From CAZUMH01 sp964621645 (lineage in GTDB: Bacteria; Zhuqueibacterota; QNDG01; JAGLOF01), in assembly GCA_964621645.1 (NCBI GenBank), contig CAZUMH010000002.1, positions 26,606 to 90,605 of the forward strand: a stretch of DNA of 64,000 nt. The letters are read 5' to 3'. Under the pieces are notes generated by a model. The model was not told where the DNA came from, ran no database searches, and worked only from the letters and a program-made list of their open reading frames with translations. The position numbers and the translations under genes are program-made. Position 1 is the stretch's first letter, and each line of letters opens with the position of its first letter. Shown here piece after piece: positions 54,468 through 63,629 of this stretch.

Positions 54468-56213
54468 CTAGTCGATTTTTATTTCCTTTGAGGCCTTTCC
54501 GCCTTTGGCGGTGTCCAGGCTCACAAGGGCCTTGCCCCGTCCCTTGAGGATAAATTCACAGATGACCGCGTTGTTCCCAGGAATGCCGCCCTGCAACTCG
54601 ATCCGTTCCGGCCGGTTCGGGACAGCTTCAGTGATATTTAAATAGACATCATCCACAATGCTGGAGGAAGCGACTGTTATCCCGCTCCCCTTCACCGTGA
54701 TGATATCCGGACGCACCAGATGCCTCTGGGCCGCAAGGGCTCCGATGGTGGGGATGATATGGTTGTTGCGGAATTCCACCCGCACCCGCCAGGTATCGGT
54801 ACCCAGCTGCTCCTTGCTGATCTCGCCGATGGCCACCTGGGGCAGCTGCTCGGCATGGTACAGAGTAAACATGGCATTGCGGTGGCAGAGCTCTTCCTGC
54901 ATGAACAGTGGCGGTACCCGGTTCGTTTCCCTAACCCAGCCACCCAACTCCACATCACCATAGACGGGATGGTGGAACGGTTTCCATTCCACGAATCGTG
55001 ATCCCATTTCCACGTGGTCATCGAAGAAAAGACGTTCCTCCTGCCGTCTGCTGTAACCCTCTGACCTGGACTCTTCCGGCCCGGCAGTGTTATAATATTG
55101 ACTGGAACTCCAGAGTTCATTGCTGAAGGAGAAAATTCCCAGTCCTTCTGCGGCCCAGTCGATGGAACCGCCGTGCACGGCATAGAGATCCTTCCAGATA
55201 ACGTAATAATGGTAAAAGGGGAGGATTTTCTCTCCGGTGCGGCCAATCTGGTCGTAAACGGCCTGATCCTGGTAGGGGTATGTCCCTTGGCTTTGATCAC
55301 CGGGGCCACGTAAAATCATGCCGCCCGAGTTATGGTAAGACTGCATGCCGGCGATGTTGGGGTGGGAGAGAAGGAACTTGCCGATCGATTCAGTTTCCGG
55401 ATAGGAGAAGGGCCGGGTGCCGGCACCGGATTGAACGTAGTTCGGCTGCCAGTCAGCGGGCCAGTTTCTGTTCATATCATAGCCGCCCGGTCCGTCCTCG
55501 TTAATGCGGCCGTCGCCGTCGTTGTCGATACCCTCCATGCCCAGGAGGATATAATCACCGGTTTCACCCCTGGGAACCCGTTCCATTATGCGGGGATCAT
55601 TGGGATCCAATTTGTAGTCACCGTGTTCGACTTTTTTCCGCATGCGGAGAATAAGCCCGTCTCCATCCAGGTCGTCATAGCCGTCCTCATCATAGAGACC
55701 GTCATTGTCGTTATCATAGGGCGCCATCCCGCTGCGGCCCCCGCTTCCGAAATTCTTCGTGTCGAACCAGTGGGAACGGCCGTCCGGATTTACCGTGGGG
55801 ATCAGATAAAAGACGCACTCGTCCACCAGTTTCTTCACCCGTTCGATGCGGTTATAATTTGTCATCAGGTAATCGATGGTATAGATAACCACTCCTCCGC
55901 CCTGGACCTCGTTGCCGTGGATGTTGGCATCGATGTACATGGCGGGTTTGTCCATCTCGGCTCCGGTTTTGGGATTGTTGATGGTCATGAGCAGCATGTC
56001 GCGTCCCTGCACCGACTTGCCCAAAGAGGATACGCTGAGAAATTGCGGATACTTTTTCTCTAAATCCTGAAAGATTTTTTTGATCTCATCATAACTGTAA
56101 AAGCGATTATAAGAGAGAGAAACCGACGGTTTCTCCTGCGGTCGAGCCGGCCCGGCGATAAGCAGAACGGTGAGGGCGGCGATCACTATCGGAAATGTAC
56201 GTATTTTTTTCAT
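54468..56213 (-). CDS. Secreted M14-family zinc carboxypeptidase (active form)
   Basis: 581 residues from ATG 56213, which has AGGAG seven bases upstream; the longer frame to 56279 has none. A signal peptide (RTFPIVIAALTVLLIAGPARP) is followed by the M14 domain. Zinc ligands His99 and Glu102 in NIHGNEVQG and the third His in QSYHNSGG are present, with the substrate Arg region (MNRNWPADW) and the catalytic Glu in SFSNELW. An Asp/Gly-rich insertion at about 175-270 (DNDNDGLYDEDGYDDLDGDG, later GIDNDGDGRINEDGPGG) resembles calcium-binding repeats. It probably trims peptides in the periplasm or outside the cell. It is 22 bases downstream of a paralogue. Confidence 0.93.
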   Translation of the reverse strand: MKKIRTFPIVIAALTVLLIAGPARPQEKPSVSLSYNRFYSYDEIKKIFQDLEKKYPQFLSVSSLGKSVQGRDMLLMTINNPKTGAEMDKPAMYIDANIHGNEVQGGGVVIYTIDYLMTNYNRIERVKKLVDECVFYLIPTVNPDGRSHWFDTKNFGSGGRSGMAPYDNDNDGLYDEDGYDDLDGDGLILRMRKKVEHGDYKLDPNDPRIMERVPRGETGDYILLGMEGIDNDGDGRINEDGPGGYDMNRNWPADWQPNYVQSGAGTRPFSYPETESIGKFLLSHPNIAGMQSYHNSGGMILRGPGDQSQGTYPYQDQAVYDQIGRTGEKILPFYHYYVIWKDLYAVHGGSIDWAAEGLGIFSFSNELWSSSQYYNTAGPEESRSEGYSRRQEERLFFDDHVEMGSRFVEWKPFHHPVYGDVELGGWVRETNRVPPLFMQEELCHRNAMFTLYHAEQLPQVAIGEISKEQLGTDTWRVRVEFRNNHIIPTIGALAAQRHLVRPDIITVKGSGITVASSSIVDDVYLNITEAVPNRPERIELQGGIPGNNAVICEFILKGRGKALVSLDTAKGGKASKEIKID

Positions 56214-56235
56214 GATTATCTCCTTTTCTGCCCTC

Positions 56236-57948
56236 TCAGCGGAGGATGAATTGCTTGACCAGGGATCCGGCTTTTTCACTGGTGACAGTCACGGTGCCGC
56301 TGCTGCCCGGCTTGGCCTGGATAAGCCAGTTGATTTCCTCGCTGCCGCCGCTTCCCGCCAGCGGGTCCAGAAAGTGGATGGAACGGCCGCTGAGAAGGCG
56401 GAGCCCCTTGCCTTCGATACGGGCCAGGGTCGGTTTCACACTGCGGGACAGAGCCCCCTGGGCCGTTACCGTGGGCAGATATCCGGTGTTCCTGACCACG
56501 GCCTTAAGCTCATAGACTGAATCCGCTTTTTTCGTTACCGAAAATTCTGCCAGCTCTATCCGGGGAAAGAGCCCCATCAGGTATATTAAAAACCGTTCCT
56601 GTTGAGATACCAGCTTATCCGGCAGTGTGGGAGGATTGTAGAGGATATAGGGATTAAAGCCGCCGATCTCCACCTGGCCCAGCTGGGGATGGGTATAGGC
56701 ATGCCAGGGAATAAATCCATCAGCGATATGTTCAGCATCGAGCCAGTCCAGCAAACGTTTTTCATATTTTACCGGTTTCCGAGGGGCGCTTCTGCGGCCG
56801 GGACGGCGGACCGCGGTACTGTCCGCCTCTTTTTTTTCAGCCGGAACGTTCCAAACGGGAGTCGAAAAGGAAAGGACGCCGTACTGGTAATAGCCCCACT
56901 GGTGAAAGGCGCCGGCTGGATTGGGGAGGGAATGGATCTCGTCCAACCCGATAATCTTTTTATATACCGAGCTGATCTCTTCGAAATAGGGATGATCGTC
57001 GGGATTTATGGCGGTGGGTGCTTTGCGGGAGCGGAAAAAGCGGCGGCCCCCGGTATCCTCACTTCTTTCGGGAGCGGTCCGCTTTTCCGGCCTGGGAACG
57101 GTGAACAGGTTATCGTGTTTCCCATAGTTGAGGATCAGGTCGACATTCCGATTGGAACAGAGAAAATCTATCAGAGCCCTGGTTTCGGGTTCACTGGTCA
57201 TGTAGAGGCCGGCGTTATGCTGGTAGTAGGGATAGGCATGGGGGAAGTTGCGGTTGATTTCCACTCCGCCTGGGCCGTCTTCGTTGTACCGGTCGTCACC
57301 GTCGCTGTCCACCCCTTCCACATAGACCTTATATACGCCGTTTTCCCCTTTCACCGGATCGGCCTCCTTTAACAGCCGGCCATCGAGAGAATCCGGCAAA
57401 AAATTTCCGCCTACGGTCCGCACCCGCATATGGGTGATGATGCCGTTGCCGTCCAGGTCCTCCGGTCCGTCCTCATCCACCAGGCCGTCGAAATCCTCGT
57501 CAAAGGGAGAGGCCGAGAAGGAAGAGCCGCTTTTTACCGTATCGAAAAAGCGCTCCGCTCCGTCCGGATTGAGCCGGGGAACGGCATAAATGGTATGATC
57601 CTCTAGCAGGTCTTTCCTGCTTTCCGTTATTTCTTCGGCGAGCCTTACTATCAGTTCCGAGCCCACCAGATAATCGCCTTCGATATTGGATACCAGCAGG
57701 AAGGCGCCGCGGCTGTCCGGATCCACACCCTGCTCCCGGGCCAGACGCAGAAGCCAGATCTCCCGGCCCTGGGTGCTCTTTCCAATGGAACTGAGCCGTA
57801 TCAAATCGGGATGTTTCTTTTGCAGGCTCTTCAAAGTCCTAGTCATGGCATCATAGGATTGGTACTGCTGAGCCGTGACGGGTCGCGCGGATAAAAACGC
57901 AAGCATACAGCCAGCGACGAGCCAAAGCGACATGGATTTCTTCTGCAT
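56236..57948 (-). CDS. Secreted M14-like paralogue without catalytic residues (pseudo-carboxypeptidase)
   Basis: 570 residues with a signal peptide (MSLWLVAGCMLAFLSARPVTA) and AGGAGG before the ATG. It follows the layout of the downstream M14 enzyme, including the Asp-rich insertion (DEDFDGLVDEDGPEDLDGNG; GVDSDGDDRYNEDGPGG) and the INRNFPHAY segment. But the zinc motif reads NIEGDYLVG: His is Glu90 and Glu is Tyr93. The third ligand region is NYGKHDN and the catalytic Glu region is SFSTPVW. It should be inactive as a metallopeptidase and may bind substrate or help its neighbour. The frame is intact and of normal length, so it is not a decaying gene. Confidence 0.88.
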   Translation of the reverse strand: MQKKSMSLWLVAGCMLAFLSARPVTAQQYQSYDAMTRTLKSLQKKHPDLIRLSSIGKSTQGREIWLLRLAREQGVDPDSRGAFLLVSNIEGDYLVGSELIVRLAEEITESRKDLLEDHTIYAVPRLNPDGAERFFDTVKSGSSFSASPFDEDFDGLVDEDGPEDLDGNGIITHMRVRTVGGNFLPDSLDGRLLKEADPVKGENGVYKVYVEGVDSDGDDRYNEDGPGGVEINRNFPHAYPYYQHNAGLYMTSEPETRALIDFLCSNRNVDLILNYGKHDNLFTVPRPEKRTAPERSEDTGGRRFFRSRKAPTAINPDDHPYFEEISSVYKKIIGLDEIHSLPNPAGAFHQWGYYQYGVLSFSTPVWNVPAEKKEADSTAVRRPGRRSAPRKPVKYEKRLLDWLDAEHIADGFIPWHAYTHPQLGQVEIGGFNPYILYNPPTLPDKLVSQQERFLIYLMGLFPRIELAEFSVTKKADSVYELKAVVRNTGYLPTVTAQGALSRSVKPTLARIEGKGLRLLSGRSIHFLDPLAGSGGSEEINWLIQAKPGSSGTVTVTSEKAGSLVKQFILR

Positions 57949-58313
57949 CTGTTTTCCTCCTTGCGGATTTCAGGGATTGCAGGATCGGGAGGGAACGGTG
58001 GACCGGACCCTTCCCGCGGGGTATTTCCATAGTGCTGTAAAAATAATCGATGTACGGTAGTGCCCTTCTCTCGTCCCGCAAAAGGTCACTGCGCGATAGG
58101 ATCAGACGAGAGCATCCCGGAATGTCCGGAAATTCACCGTTCAGTGAGATAGTCAGCGGCAGAGCACCGGATAAAGATATCTATTTTAAGACTCCGGGTC
58201 AAGCGGCTTTCAGCTTTTCATGGCATTTTCGGCAAGTTTTTTGTATATTTAAGGCACTTAACGGCAAATCGGGGCGGCAGCATCCCGTCCCTTAACGACT
58301 GCGGAGATGTTAC
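57949..58313. other. 365-bp divergent intergenic region before thiC
   Basis: No gene seen. A TATATT box at 58244-58249 without a clear -35 is the best promoter hint for thiC. I searched by eye for a TPP riboswitch (CTGAGA and the GGATAATGCC-type segment), which often precedes thiC, and did not find a convincing one. Confidence 0.5.
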
Positions 58314-59627
58314 ATGACCCAGATGAGCGAGGCCAGGGCCGGCCGGATTACTCCTGAAATGAAAGCAGTGGCCCGGGATGAGGGTATTTCCGAAGAAGCG
58401 CTGGCTGAAAGGATCGCCTCGGGAGAAGTCATTATTCCCAGGAACAGGAACCATTCCGGGGTGAATTTCCTCGGAGTCGGCCGCGGTCTGCGCACCAAGA
58501 CGAACGCCAATATCGGCACCTCTTCGGATTATCACGATATCAGCGCGGAGGTTGCCAAGGCCAGGGCCGCGACGGCAGCTGGAGCGGATGCCATCATGGA
58601 CCTCTCCACCGGCGGAGAACTTAAAAAGATCCGGGCCGCTATCATGAAGGCCACATCGGCCGTCATCGGTACCGTACCCATCTACCAGGCCGTGGTTGAA
58701 ACCGTACAGGCAAAGGGCGCTCTTGTCAATATGACCAGCGATGATCTCTTTCGGGTACTGGAAGAACAGGCACGGGAAGGGGTGGATTTCTTTACGGTAC
58801 ACTGCGGGGTAACCCTGTACACGGTGGAGCGGCTGAAGAACCAGGGGCGGATGATGGATATCGTTTCACGGGGCGGCTCCTTCCTGACCACCTGGATGAT
58901 CGCCAATGAACGGGAAAATCCCCTTTATGAAGAATATGACCGGCTGCTGGAACTGGCGGCCCGCTATGACGTGACCCTCAGCCTGGGGGACGGACTTCGA
59001 CCGGGAGCCCTGGCAGACGCCACCGACCGGGCCCAGATCCAGGAACTCATCATCCTGGGCGAATTGACCAAACGGGCCTGGGAGAGGGACGTGCAGGTCA
59101 TGATCGAGGGACCGGGCCATGTGCCCCTGGATCAGATCACAACAAATATCCAGTTGCAGAAGAAACTTTGCTGTAACGCTCCATTTTACGTCCTGGGACC
59201 CATTGTGACCGATGTGGCGCCCGGATACGATCACATTACCTCGGCCATCGGCGGAGCTATTGCCGCCGCGGCCGGCGCTGATTTTCTCTGCTACGTCACC
59301 CCGGGCGAGCATCTGAAACTGCCGGACATCGATGAGGTACACCGGGGAGTGATCGCGGCCCGCATCGCGGCTCACGCCGCGGATATCGCCAAGGGAATCC
59401 CCGGAGCCAGGGAGTGGGACGACACCATGTCAGCGGCCAGGAAGAATCTGGACTGGGACCGGCAAATCGAACTCGCAATCGATCCCGAATACGCCTCGAA
59501 ACTGCGGCAGGAAGGAAAACCCAGCGACGAGGAAGTCTGCTCCATGTGCGGGGAGTACTGCGCCGTAAAGCTGGTTAAGGAGGCCCTGCGGCAGAAGGAT
59601 CCACCTGGTACCGGGAAGCCGGAGTGA
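58314..59627 (+). CDS. thiC: Phosphomethylpyrimidine synthase ThiC
   Basis: 437 residues, the short anaerobe-type form. Motifs: NIGTSSDYHDI near the start, ADAIMDLSTGGEL, YDVTLSLGDGLRPG, EGPGHVPLDQI, and the C-terminal radical SAM cluster motif CSMCGEYC. It turns aminoimidazole ribotide into the thiamine pyrimidine. GGAG seven bases before the ATG supports the start. No other thiamine gene is visible. Confidence 0.97.
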   Translation: MTQMSEARAGRITPEMKAVARDEGISEEALAERIASGEVIIPRNRNHSGVNFLGVGRGLRTKTNANIGTSSDYHDISAEVAKARAATAAGADAIMDLSTGGELKKIRAAIMKATSAVIGTVPIYQAVVETVQAKGALVNMTSDDLFRVLEEQAREGVDFFTVHCGVTLYTVERLKNQGRMMDIVSRGGSFLTTWMIANERENPLYEEYDRLLELAARYDVTLSLGDGLRPGALADATDRAQIQELIILGELTKRAWERDVQVMIEGPGHVPLDQITTNIQLQKKLCCNAPFYVLGPIVTDVAPGYDHITSAIGGAIAAAAGADFLCYVTPGEHLKLPDIDEVHRGVIAARIAAHAADIAKGIPGAREWDDTMSAARKNLDWDRQIELAIDPEYASKLRQEGKPSDEEVCSMCGEYCAVKLVKEALRQKDPPGTGKPE

Positions 59628-59633
59628 GAACCG

Positions 59634-59664
59634 TTGCAATCCAGCCAGAGTATTGTTGTATAAT
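59634..59664 (+). promoter_or_regulatory. Candidate promoter for def-ptsI
   Basis: TTGCAA at 59634-59639, 19 bases, then a perfect TATAAT at 59659-59664, about 35 bases before the def start and just after thiC. The -10 box is strong; the spacing is long. Confidence 0.5.
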
Positions 59665-59698
59665 TTAGAATAGATCATGGAGAAACAGGTACACGAGC

Positions 59699-60190
59699 AT
59701 GCTTACCATAACAACATACCCGGACCCGGTTTTGAGGAAAACAACCGAGCCCATAAATGAGATCAATGACAAAATCCGCGCCCTTATAGAAGATATGGCC
59801 GAGGTTATGTATGCCGATGACGGGGTAGGGCTGGCGGCGAACCAGGTGGGAAAGTCCATCCGTATGATCGTGCTGGATGCCGGGGAAGGATTCCGGGCCC
59901 TGCTCAATCCGGAGATCATCGAACGCGGCGAAGATACGGGAAAAATGGAAGAGGGCTGCCTTAGTCTTCCCGGGATTAAGGTCGAAGTGGAGCGCCCTCT
60001 GAACATTACGGTCACTGGGCTGGATGAAGACGGCAACGAGGTATGTATCCAGGCTGAAGGACTGCTGGCACGGGTGCTGCAGCATGAGATCGATCACCTG
60101 AACGGGATCCTGATCATCGATCACGGCTCTTCACTGCAACGGCGTATGATGCGCTCCAAGCTGAAGAAACTGGAAAAGGACCGCCTGTAA
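59699..60190 (+). CDS. def: Peptide deformylase
   Basis: 163 residues. All three signature motifs are present: GVGLAANQVG, EGCLSLPG (metal Cys) and QHEIDHLNG (metal His pair and catalytic Glu). It removes the formyl group from new proteins. No strong ribosome binding site is seen before ATG. The PtsI-like gene starts 42 bases downstream. Confidence 0.97.
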   Translation: MLTITTYPDPVLRKTTEPINEINDKIRALIEDMAEVMYADDGVGLAANQVGKSIRMIVLDAGEGFRALLNPEIIERGEDTGKMEEGCLSLPGIKVEVERPLNITVTGLDEDGNEVCIQAEGLLARVLQHEIDHLNGILIIDHGSSLQRRMMRSKLKKLEKDRL

Positions 60191-60232
60191 CACTGACGGC
60201 AGGATATTAAGCCATCTTTTAAGGATGAGTTG

Positions 60233-62011
60233 ATGGAAGGACTTCTTAATGGTATACCGGTATCCGAAGGGATCGCCATTGGCACTGCCTGGGTGGTCGA
60301 GAGCGCCTGGGACGAGGTGGTTCCCGCCTGCGTACGACATCCAGAAAAAGAAGTAGAGCGCTACCTGCTGGTGTTGGAAACGGTGGGAAAGCAGCTGAGG
60401 GATTACCGGGAGCGGGTGGAGAAAGAGATCGGCAAAGAGGAGGCCCGCATCTTCGAGGCCCATCTGGCCATTCTGCAGGACAGTTTTTTCCACAAGAAGA
60501 TTCCGGCGGAAATAATCCGCACCAAACGAAATGCCGAATCGGTTCTCAAGGATGAGACCAAGGGGTGGATCCGCAAGTTTCTGCAAAAGACCAAAGACGA
60601 ATATCTGCGGCTCCGGGCCGAAGATATCAACGATGTGGCGGTGCACATCCTTAATACCTTGCTGCAGAATGAGGAGGTGCATCCTCCTTCGGACAAACCC
60701 ACCATCATCGTGGCTCATTCCCTCAATCCTTCCGAGACGTCCCGCCTTGACAAGAACGCTATCTTGGGATTCGCCACGGAAATGGGCGGCGCCACATCCC
60801 ATGCTTCCATCCTGGCCCGCTCCATGGGAATTCCCGCGGTAGTGGGAGTTGATCGCCTCAAGAGAAAGACCAAAACAGGTGACACACTGGTCGTGGATGG
60901 ACATGCCGGTATCGTCCATGTCAATCCGCCCAAAGAAGTAATCGAATCCTACCGAAAACGGAAACGGCAGTTCGAAGTCTACCGCAAGATGCTTACCGAT
61001 GAGGCCATGCTTCCCGCGGTGACCAAAGACGGAACGGATATTTCGGTACAGGCGAACATCGCCTCTCTGGCCGATATCTCCATGGCCCTCCGTTACGACG
61101 CCCAGGGAATCGGCCTTTTCCGCACCGAACTGCCCTTTCTGACGGCCGGGCGTCTCCTCAGTGAAGAGGAACAGTTCACAATATATCATGCTGTGGCCGA
61201 AGCCATGAAGGAACGGCTGGCCTATATACGAACCCTGGATCTGGGAGGGGACAAGTTCCTGCCCTTCCAGAGCGTCGAGGAAGAGAGTAATCCCTTTATG
61301 GGGTGGCGCTCTATCCGCATTTCACTTCTGGAGAAGGATGTTTTCAAGGCCCAGCTGCGGGCCATCCTGCGGGCCAGCGCCTCCGGCAACCTCGGGATCC
61401 TCTTTCCCATGATTTCCAGCAATGAGGAGATTATTCAAGCCAAGGAAGTCCTGGAACAGTGCAAGGAGGAGCTGCGCCGGGAGGGGGTCGTCTTTAAGGA
61501 AGACATTCTCATCGGCATCATGGTGGAGGTGCCCTCAGCGGCCATCCTAGCCTACCAATTCGCTCAGCAGGTGGATCATCTCAGTATCGGCACCAACGAC
61601 CTTATTCAATACACTCTGGCCGTGGATCGGAACAACGAGAAGGTGGCGCCCTTCTACCAGCCGCTCAATCCGGCCATCATCAATTTGATCTACAACACCA
61701 TACAGTGCGCCGATCATGCCCACAAGTCAGTGGCTCTCTGCGGTGAGATGGCCGGCAATCCGCTCTACACGCCTCTGCTCCTGGGACTGGGGCTGCGCCA
61801 GCTCAGCATGAGTCCCTTGATGCTGCCGGAAATAAAGAAGCGGATCCGGGTGCTAACCCTGAAGGAATGCGAGAAGCTGAGGGACAAGATCCTCGCGCTG
61901 AACTCGGCCAATGAGATCGAAAAGGTCCTCTGGGATTTTCACAACCAGCTGAACAAGCGGCTCTCTCTGCCTTTTATTTACACCAGTCCGGTCACGGAAG
62001 CGAAAGGGTAA
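60233..62011 (+). CDS. ptsI: Phosphoenolpyruvate--protein phosphotransferase (PtsI, enzyme I)
   Basis: 592 residues from ATG 60233, with AAGGA seven bases upstream. The N-terminal phospho-His is in EMGGATSHASILARSMGIPAVV; the PEP-binding part has GLFRTELPFL, GNLGILFPMIS, GIMVEVPSAA and SIGTNDLIQYTLAVDRNN; the acid Cys is in ALCGEMAGNP. All domains of a complete enzyme I are present. No HPr or sugar-specific EII gene is near, so it may act in a regulatory PTS or with an HPr encoded elsewhere. A hairpin follows. Confidence 0.95.
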   Translation: MEGLLNGIPVSEGIAIGTAWVVESAWDEVVPACVRHPEKEVERYLLVLETVGKQLRDYRERVEKEIGKEEARIFEAHLAILQDSFFHKKIPAEIIRTKRNAESVLKDETKGWIRKFLQKTKDEYLRLRAEDINDVAVHILNTLLQNEEVHPPSDKPTIIVAHSLNPSETSRLDKNAILGFATEMGGATSHASILARSMGIPAVVGVDRLKRKTKTGDTLVVDGHAGIVHVNPPKEVIESYRKRKRQFEVYRKMLTDEAMLPAVTKDGTDISVQANIASLADISMALRYDAQGIGLFRTELPFLTAGRLLSEEEQFTIYHAVAEAMKERLAYIRTLDLGGDKFLPFQSVEEESNPFMGWRSIRISLLEKDVFKAQLRAILRASASGNLGILFPMISSNEEIIQAKEVLEQCKEELRREGVVFKEDILIGIMVEVPSAAILAYQFAQQVDHLSIGTNDLIQYTLAVDRNNEKVAPFYQPLNPAIINLIYNTIQCADHAHKSVALCGEMAGNPLYTPLLLGLGLRQLSMSPLMLPEIKKRIRVLTLKECEKLRDKILALNSANEIEKVLWDFHNQLNKRLSLPFIYTSPVTEAKG

Positions 62012-62046
62012 TTCTTACCGCTGATTTTGCCGCGGATTCAATAAAA

Positions 62047-62080
62047 AAGGATGCCGAAACCCGGAAGGGCAGGCATCCTT
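62047..62080 (-). terminator. Terminator between ptsI and rocD
   Basis: A perfect 9-bp stem AAGGATGCC (62047-62055) / GGCATCCTT (62072-62080). On the minus strand the stem is followed by a run of six T, a classic intrinsic terminator for rocD. It can also fold in the ptsI transcript. Confidence 0.82.
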
Positions 62081-62109
62081 ATCTTGTATAGTGCGATTTG
62101 CGGGAACGA

Positions 62110-63315
62110 TCAGTTCATGGTTTCCAGTACGTTCCTGATACGCTCGAAGGCCCAGTCGATATCCTCTTTGGTGATCACCAGAGGCGGAGCGAAACGAATG
62201 GTATCCTCATGGGTCTCCTTGCAGAGAAGGCCGTCTTCCATGAGGCGCTCACAGAACCTGCGGGCCCCGCCGGCTTCCTTCTTCAGCTCCAGGCCGATAA
62301 GAAGACCGCGGCCGCGCACTTCCTTGATGTGTTTGCTCTTAATGGTGCGGAGTTTTTTCATAAAGTACTCGCCCAGCTTTTCCGAGTTGGCCACCAGCTT
62401 CTCATCCTGAAGGACCTTGATGGCTTCCCGCGCGATCGCGCAGGCCAGGGGATTGCCGGCGAAAGTGGAGCCGTGTTCTCCGGGTGTGAAAACGCCCAGG
62501 ATCTCTTTGGTGGAGACCACCGCGGAGACGGGATAGAATCCTCCGGAGATTGCTTTGCCCAGAACGAAGATATCCGGCTGTACATTTTCATGTTTGCAGG
62601 CGAAGAGCTTGCCGCAGCGGCCCAGCCCGGTCTGAATCTCGTCAAATACCAGCAGTACCTTGTGCTTGCTGCAGATTTTCCTGATTTTCTTTAAATAACC
62701 GGCGGGGGGGATGATCACGCCGCCCTCGGCCTGAATGGGTTCGACCAGGAAGGCTACGGTGTTGGGGGTGATGGCATTCTCCAGGGCCTCGGCGTCTCCG
62801 AAGGGGATGGATACGAATCCGTCCGGATAGGGACCGAAGTACTTTTTATAAAGCTCGTCCGTGGAGAACCCCACGATGGTAGTGGTGCGGCCGTGAAAGT
62901 TGCCGGCGCAGGTGATGATCTCGGCCTTGTCCCTGGCCACGCCCTTTTTGGTATAGCCCCACTTGCGAACGGTTTTAAGGGCGGTCTCAACGGCTTCGGC
63001 GCCGCTGTTCATGGGCAGCATCATCTCCATGCCGGCGAGCTGGCAGACCTCCTTGCAGAGCAGGCCCAGCTGGTCGTTGCGGAAGGCGCGGGAGGTAATA
63101 GTCAGTTTGTCTACCTGGTCCTTCAGGGCCGCGGCGATGCGGGGGTGGCAGTGGCCCTGATTCACAGAGGAGTAGGCGCTGAGAAAATCCAGATATTTTT
63201 TCCCTTCCACATCATAGACCCAGATGCCTTCACCGCGGGTCAGAATCACATCCAGGGGATGATAATTATGGGCACCGTACTTGTCTTCCATTTTGATCAG
63301 TTCTTCTGCTTTCAT
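62110..63315 (-). CDS. rocD: Ornithine--oxo-acid transaminase (ornithine aminotransferase)
   Basis: 401 residues from ATG 63315, which has AGGAG; a longer frame to 63432 adds non-family residues. A class III PLP aminotransferase: MNSGAEAVETALKT, GNFHGRTTTIVGFS, FLVEPIQAEGGVIIPPAGYL, DEIQTGLGRCGKLFA, and the PLP lysine in VLGKAISGGFYPVSAV. The start (KYGAHNYHPLDVILTRGEG) is typical of ornithine aminotransferase, which forms glutamate semialdehyde and glutamate. Acetylornithine aminotransferase is the main alternative but less likely. Confidence 0.93.
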   Translation of the reverse strand: MKAEELIKMEDKYGAHNYHPLDVILTRGEGIWVYDVEGKKYLDFLSAYSSVNQGHCHPRIAAALKDQVDKLTITSRAFRNDQLGLLCKEVCQLAGMEMMLPMNSGAEAVETALKTVRKWGYTKKGVARDKAEIITCAGNFHGRTTTIVGFSTDELYKKYFGPYPDGFVSIPFGDAEALENAITPNTVAFLVEPIQAEGGVIIPPAGYLKKIRKICSKHKVLLVFDEIQTGLGRCGKLFACKHENVQPDIFVLGKAISGGFYPVSAVVSTKEILGVFTPGEHGSTFAGNPLACAIAREAIKVLQDEKLVANSEKLGEYFMKKLRTIKSKHIKEVRGRGLLIGLELKKEAGGARRFCERLMEDGLLCKETHEDTIRFAPPLVITKEDIDWAFERIRNVLETMN

Positions 63316-63441
63316 GAATTGCTCCTGTCGTTTGACATGGTCCGGCGGGCGCGGCCGGAAGGTTCCTGTATTGTAATGATACGCTGACGCAATTATTGCC
63401 GATATGATACTGAAAATTGGCAGCAAAAGCAAGTTTTATTC

Positions 63442-63470
63442 TTGACATTGTGCTCTCTTTTCTGTACTTT
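63442..63470 (+). promoter_or_regulatory. Promoter of tRNA-Pro
   Basis: Perfect TTGACA (63442-63447), 17 bases, TACTTT (63465-63470) with TG directly before it. It lies 34 bases upstream of the tRNA. Confidence 0.75.
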
Positions 63471-63503
63471 AATCACCCGTTGGGATTAATATATTCCAGG
63501 GTT

Positions 63504-63578
63504 CGGGGCGTAGCGCAGCCCGGTTAGCGCGCATGACTGGGGGTCATGAGGTCGAGAGTTCAAATCTCTCCGCCCCGA
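63504..63578 (+). tRNA. tRNA-Pro, anticodon GGG
   Basis: A full cloverleaf: acceptor stem CGGGGCG / CGCCCCG with discriminator A, D arm with GGTTAG-type loop, anticodon stem CATGA / TCATG around the loop CTGGGGG (anticodon GGG), and T arm GAGAG-TTCAAAT-CTCTC. C1-G72 is the usual proline identity pair. The 3' CCA is not encoded. It reads CCC and CCU codons. Confidence 0.95.
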
Positions 63579-63579
63579 C

Positions 63580-63629
63580 AAAAAGGGCTTGTTTCTGCTG
63601 ATTAATCAGCTTTGAGACGAGCCCTTTTT
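63580..63629 (+). terminator. Intrinsic terminator after tRNA-Pro
   Basis: AAAAAGGGCT at 63580-63589 pairs with AGCCCTTTTT at 63620-63629, with an inner palindrome GCTGATTAATCAGC (63597-63610). The T-run forms the end of the stem. It begins two bases after the tRNA. Confidence 0.8.

Noticed and set aside
55332..57372. Long plus-strand frames (55332-56063 and 56602-57372) opposite the carboxypeptidase genes
   Set aside because: Val/Gly/His-rich shadows of the M14 genes, which have signal peptides and motifs.
58100..58313. TPP riboswitch upstream of thiC
   Set aside because: No CTGAGA element and no convincing GGATAATGCC-type segment; CACCGGATAAAGAT near 58175 is only a weak resemblance.
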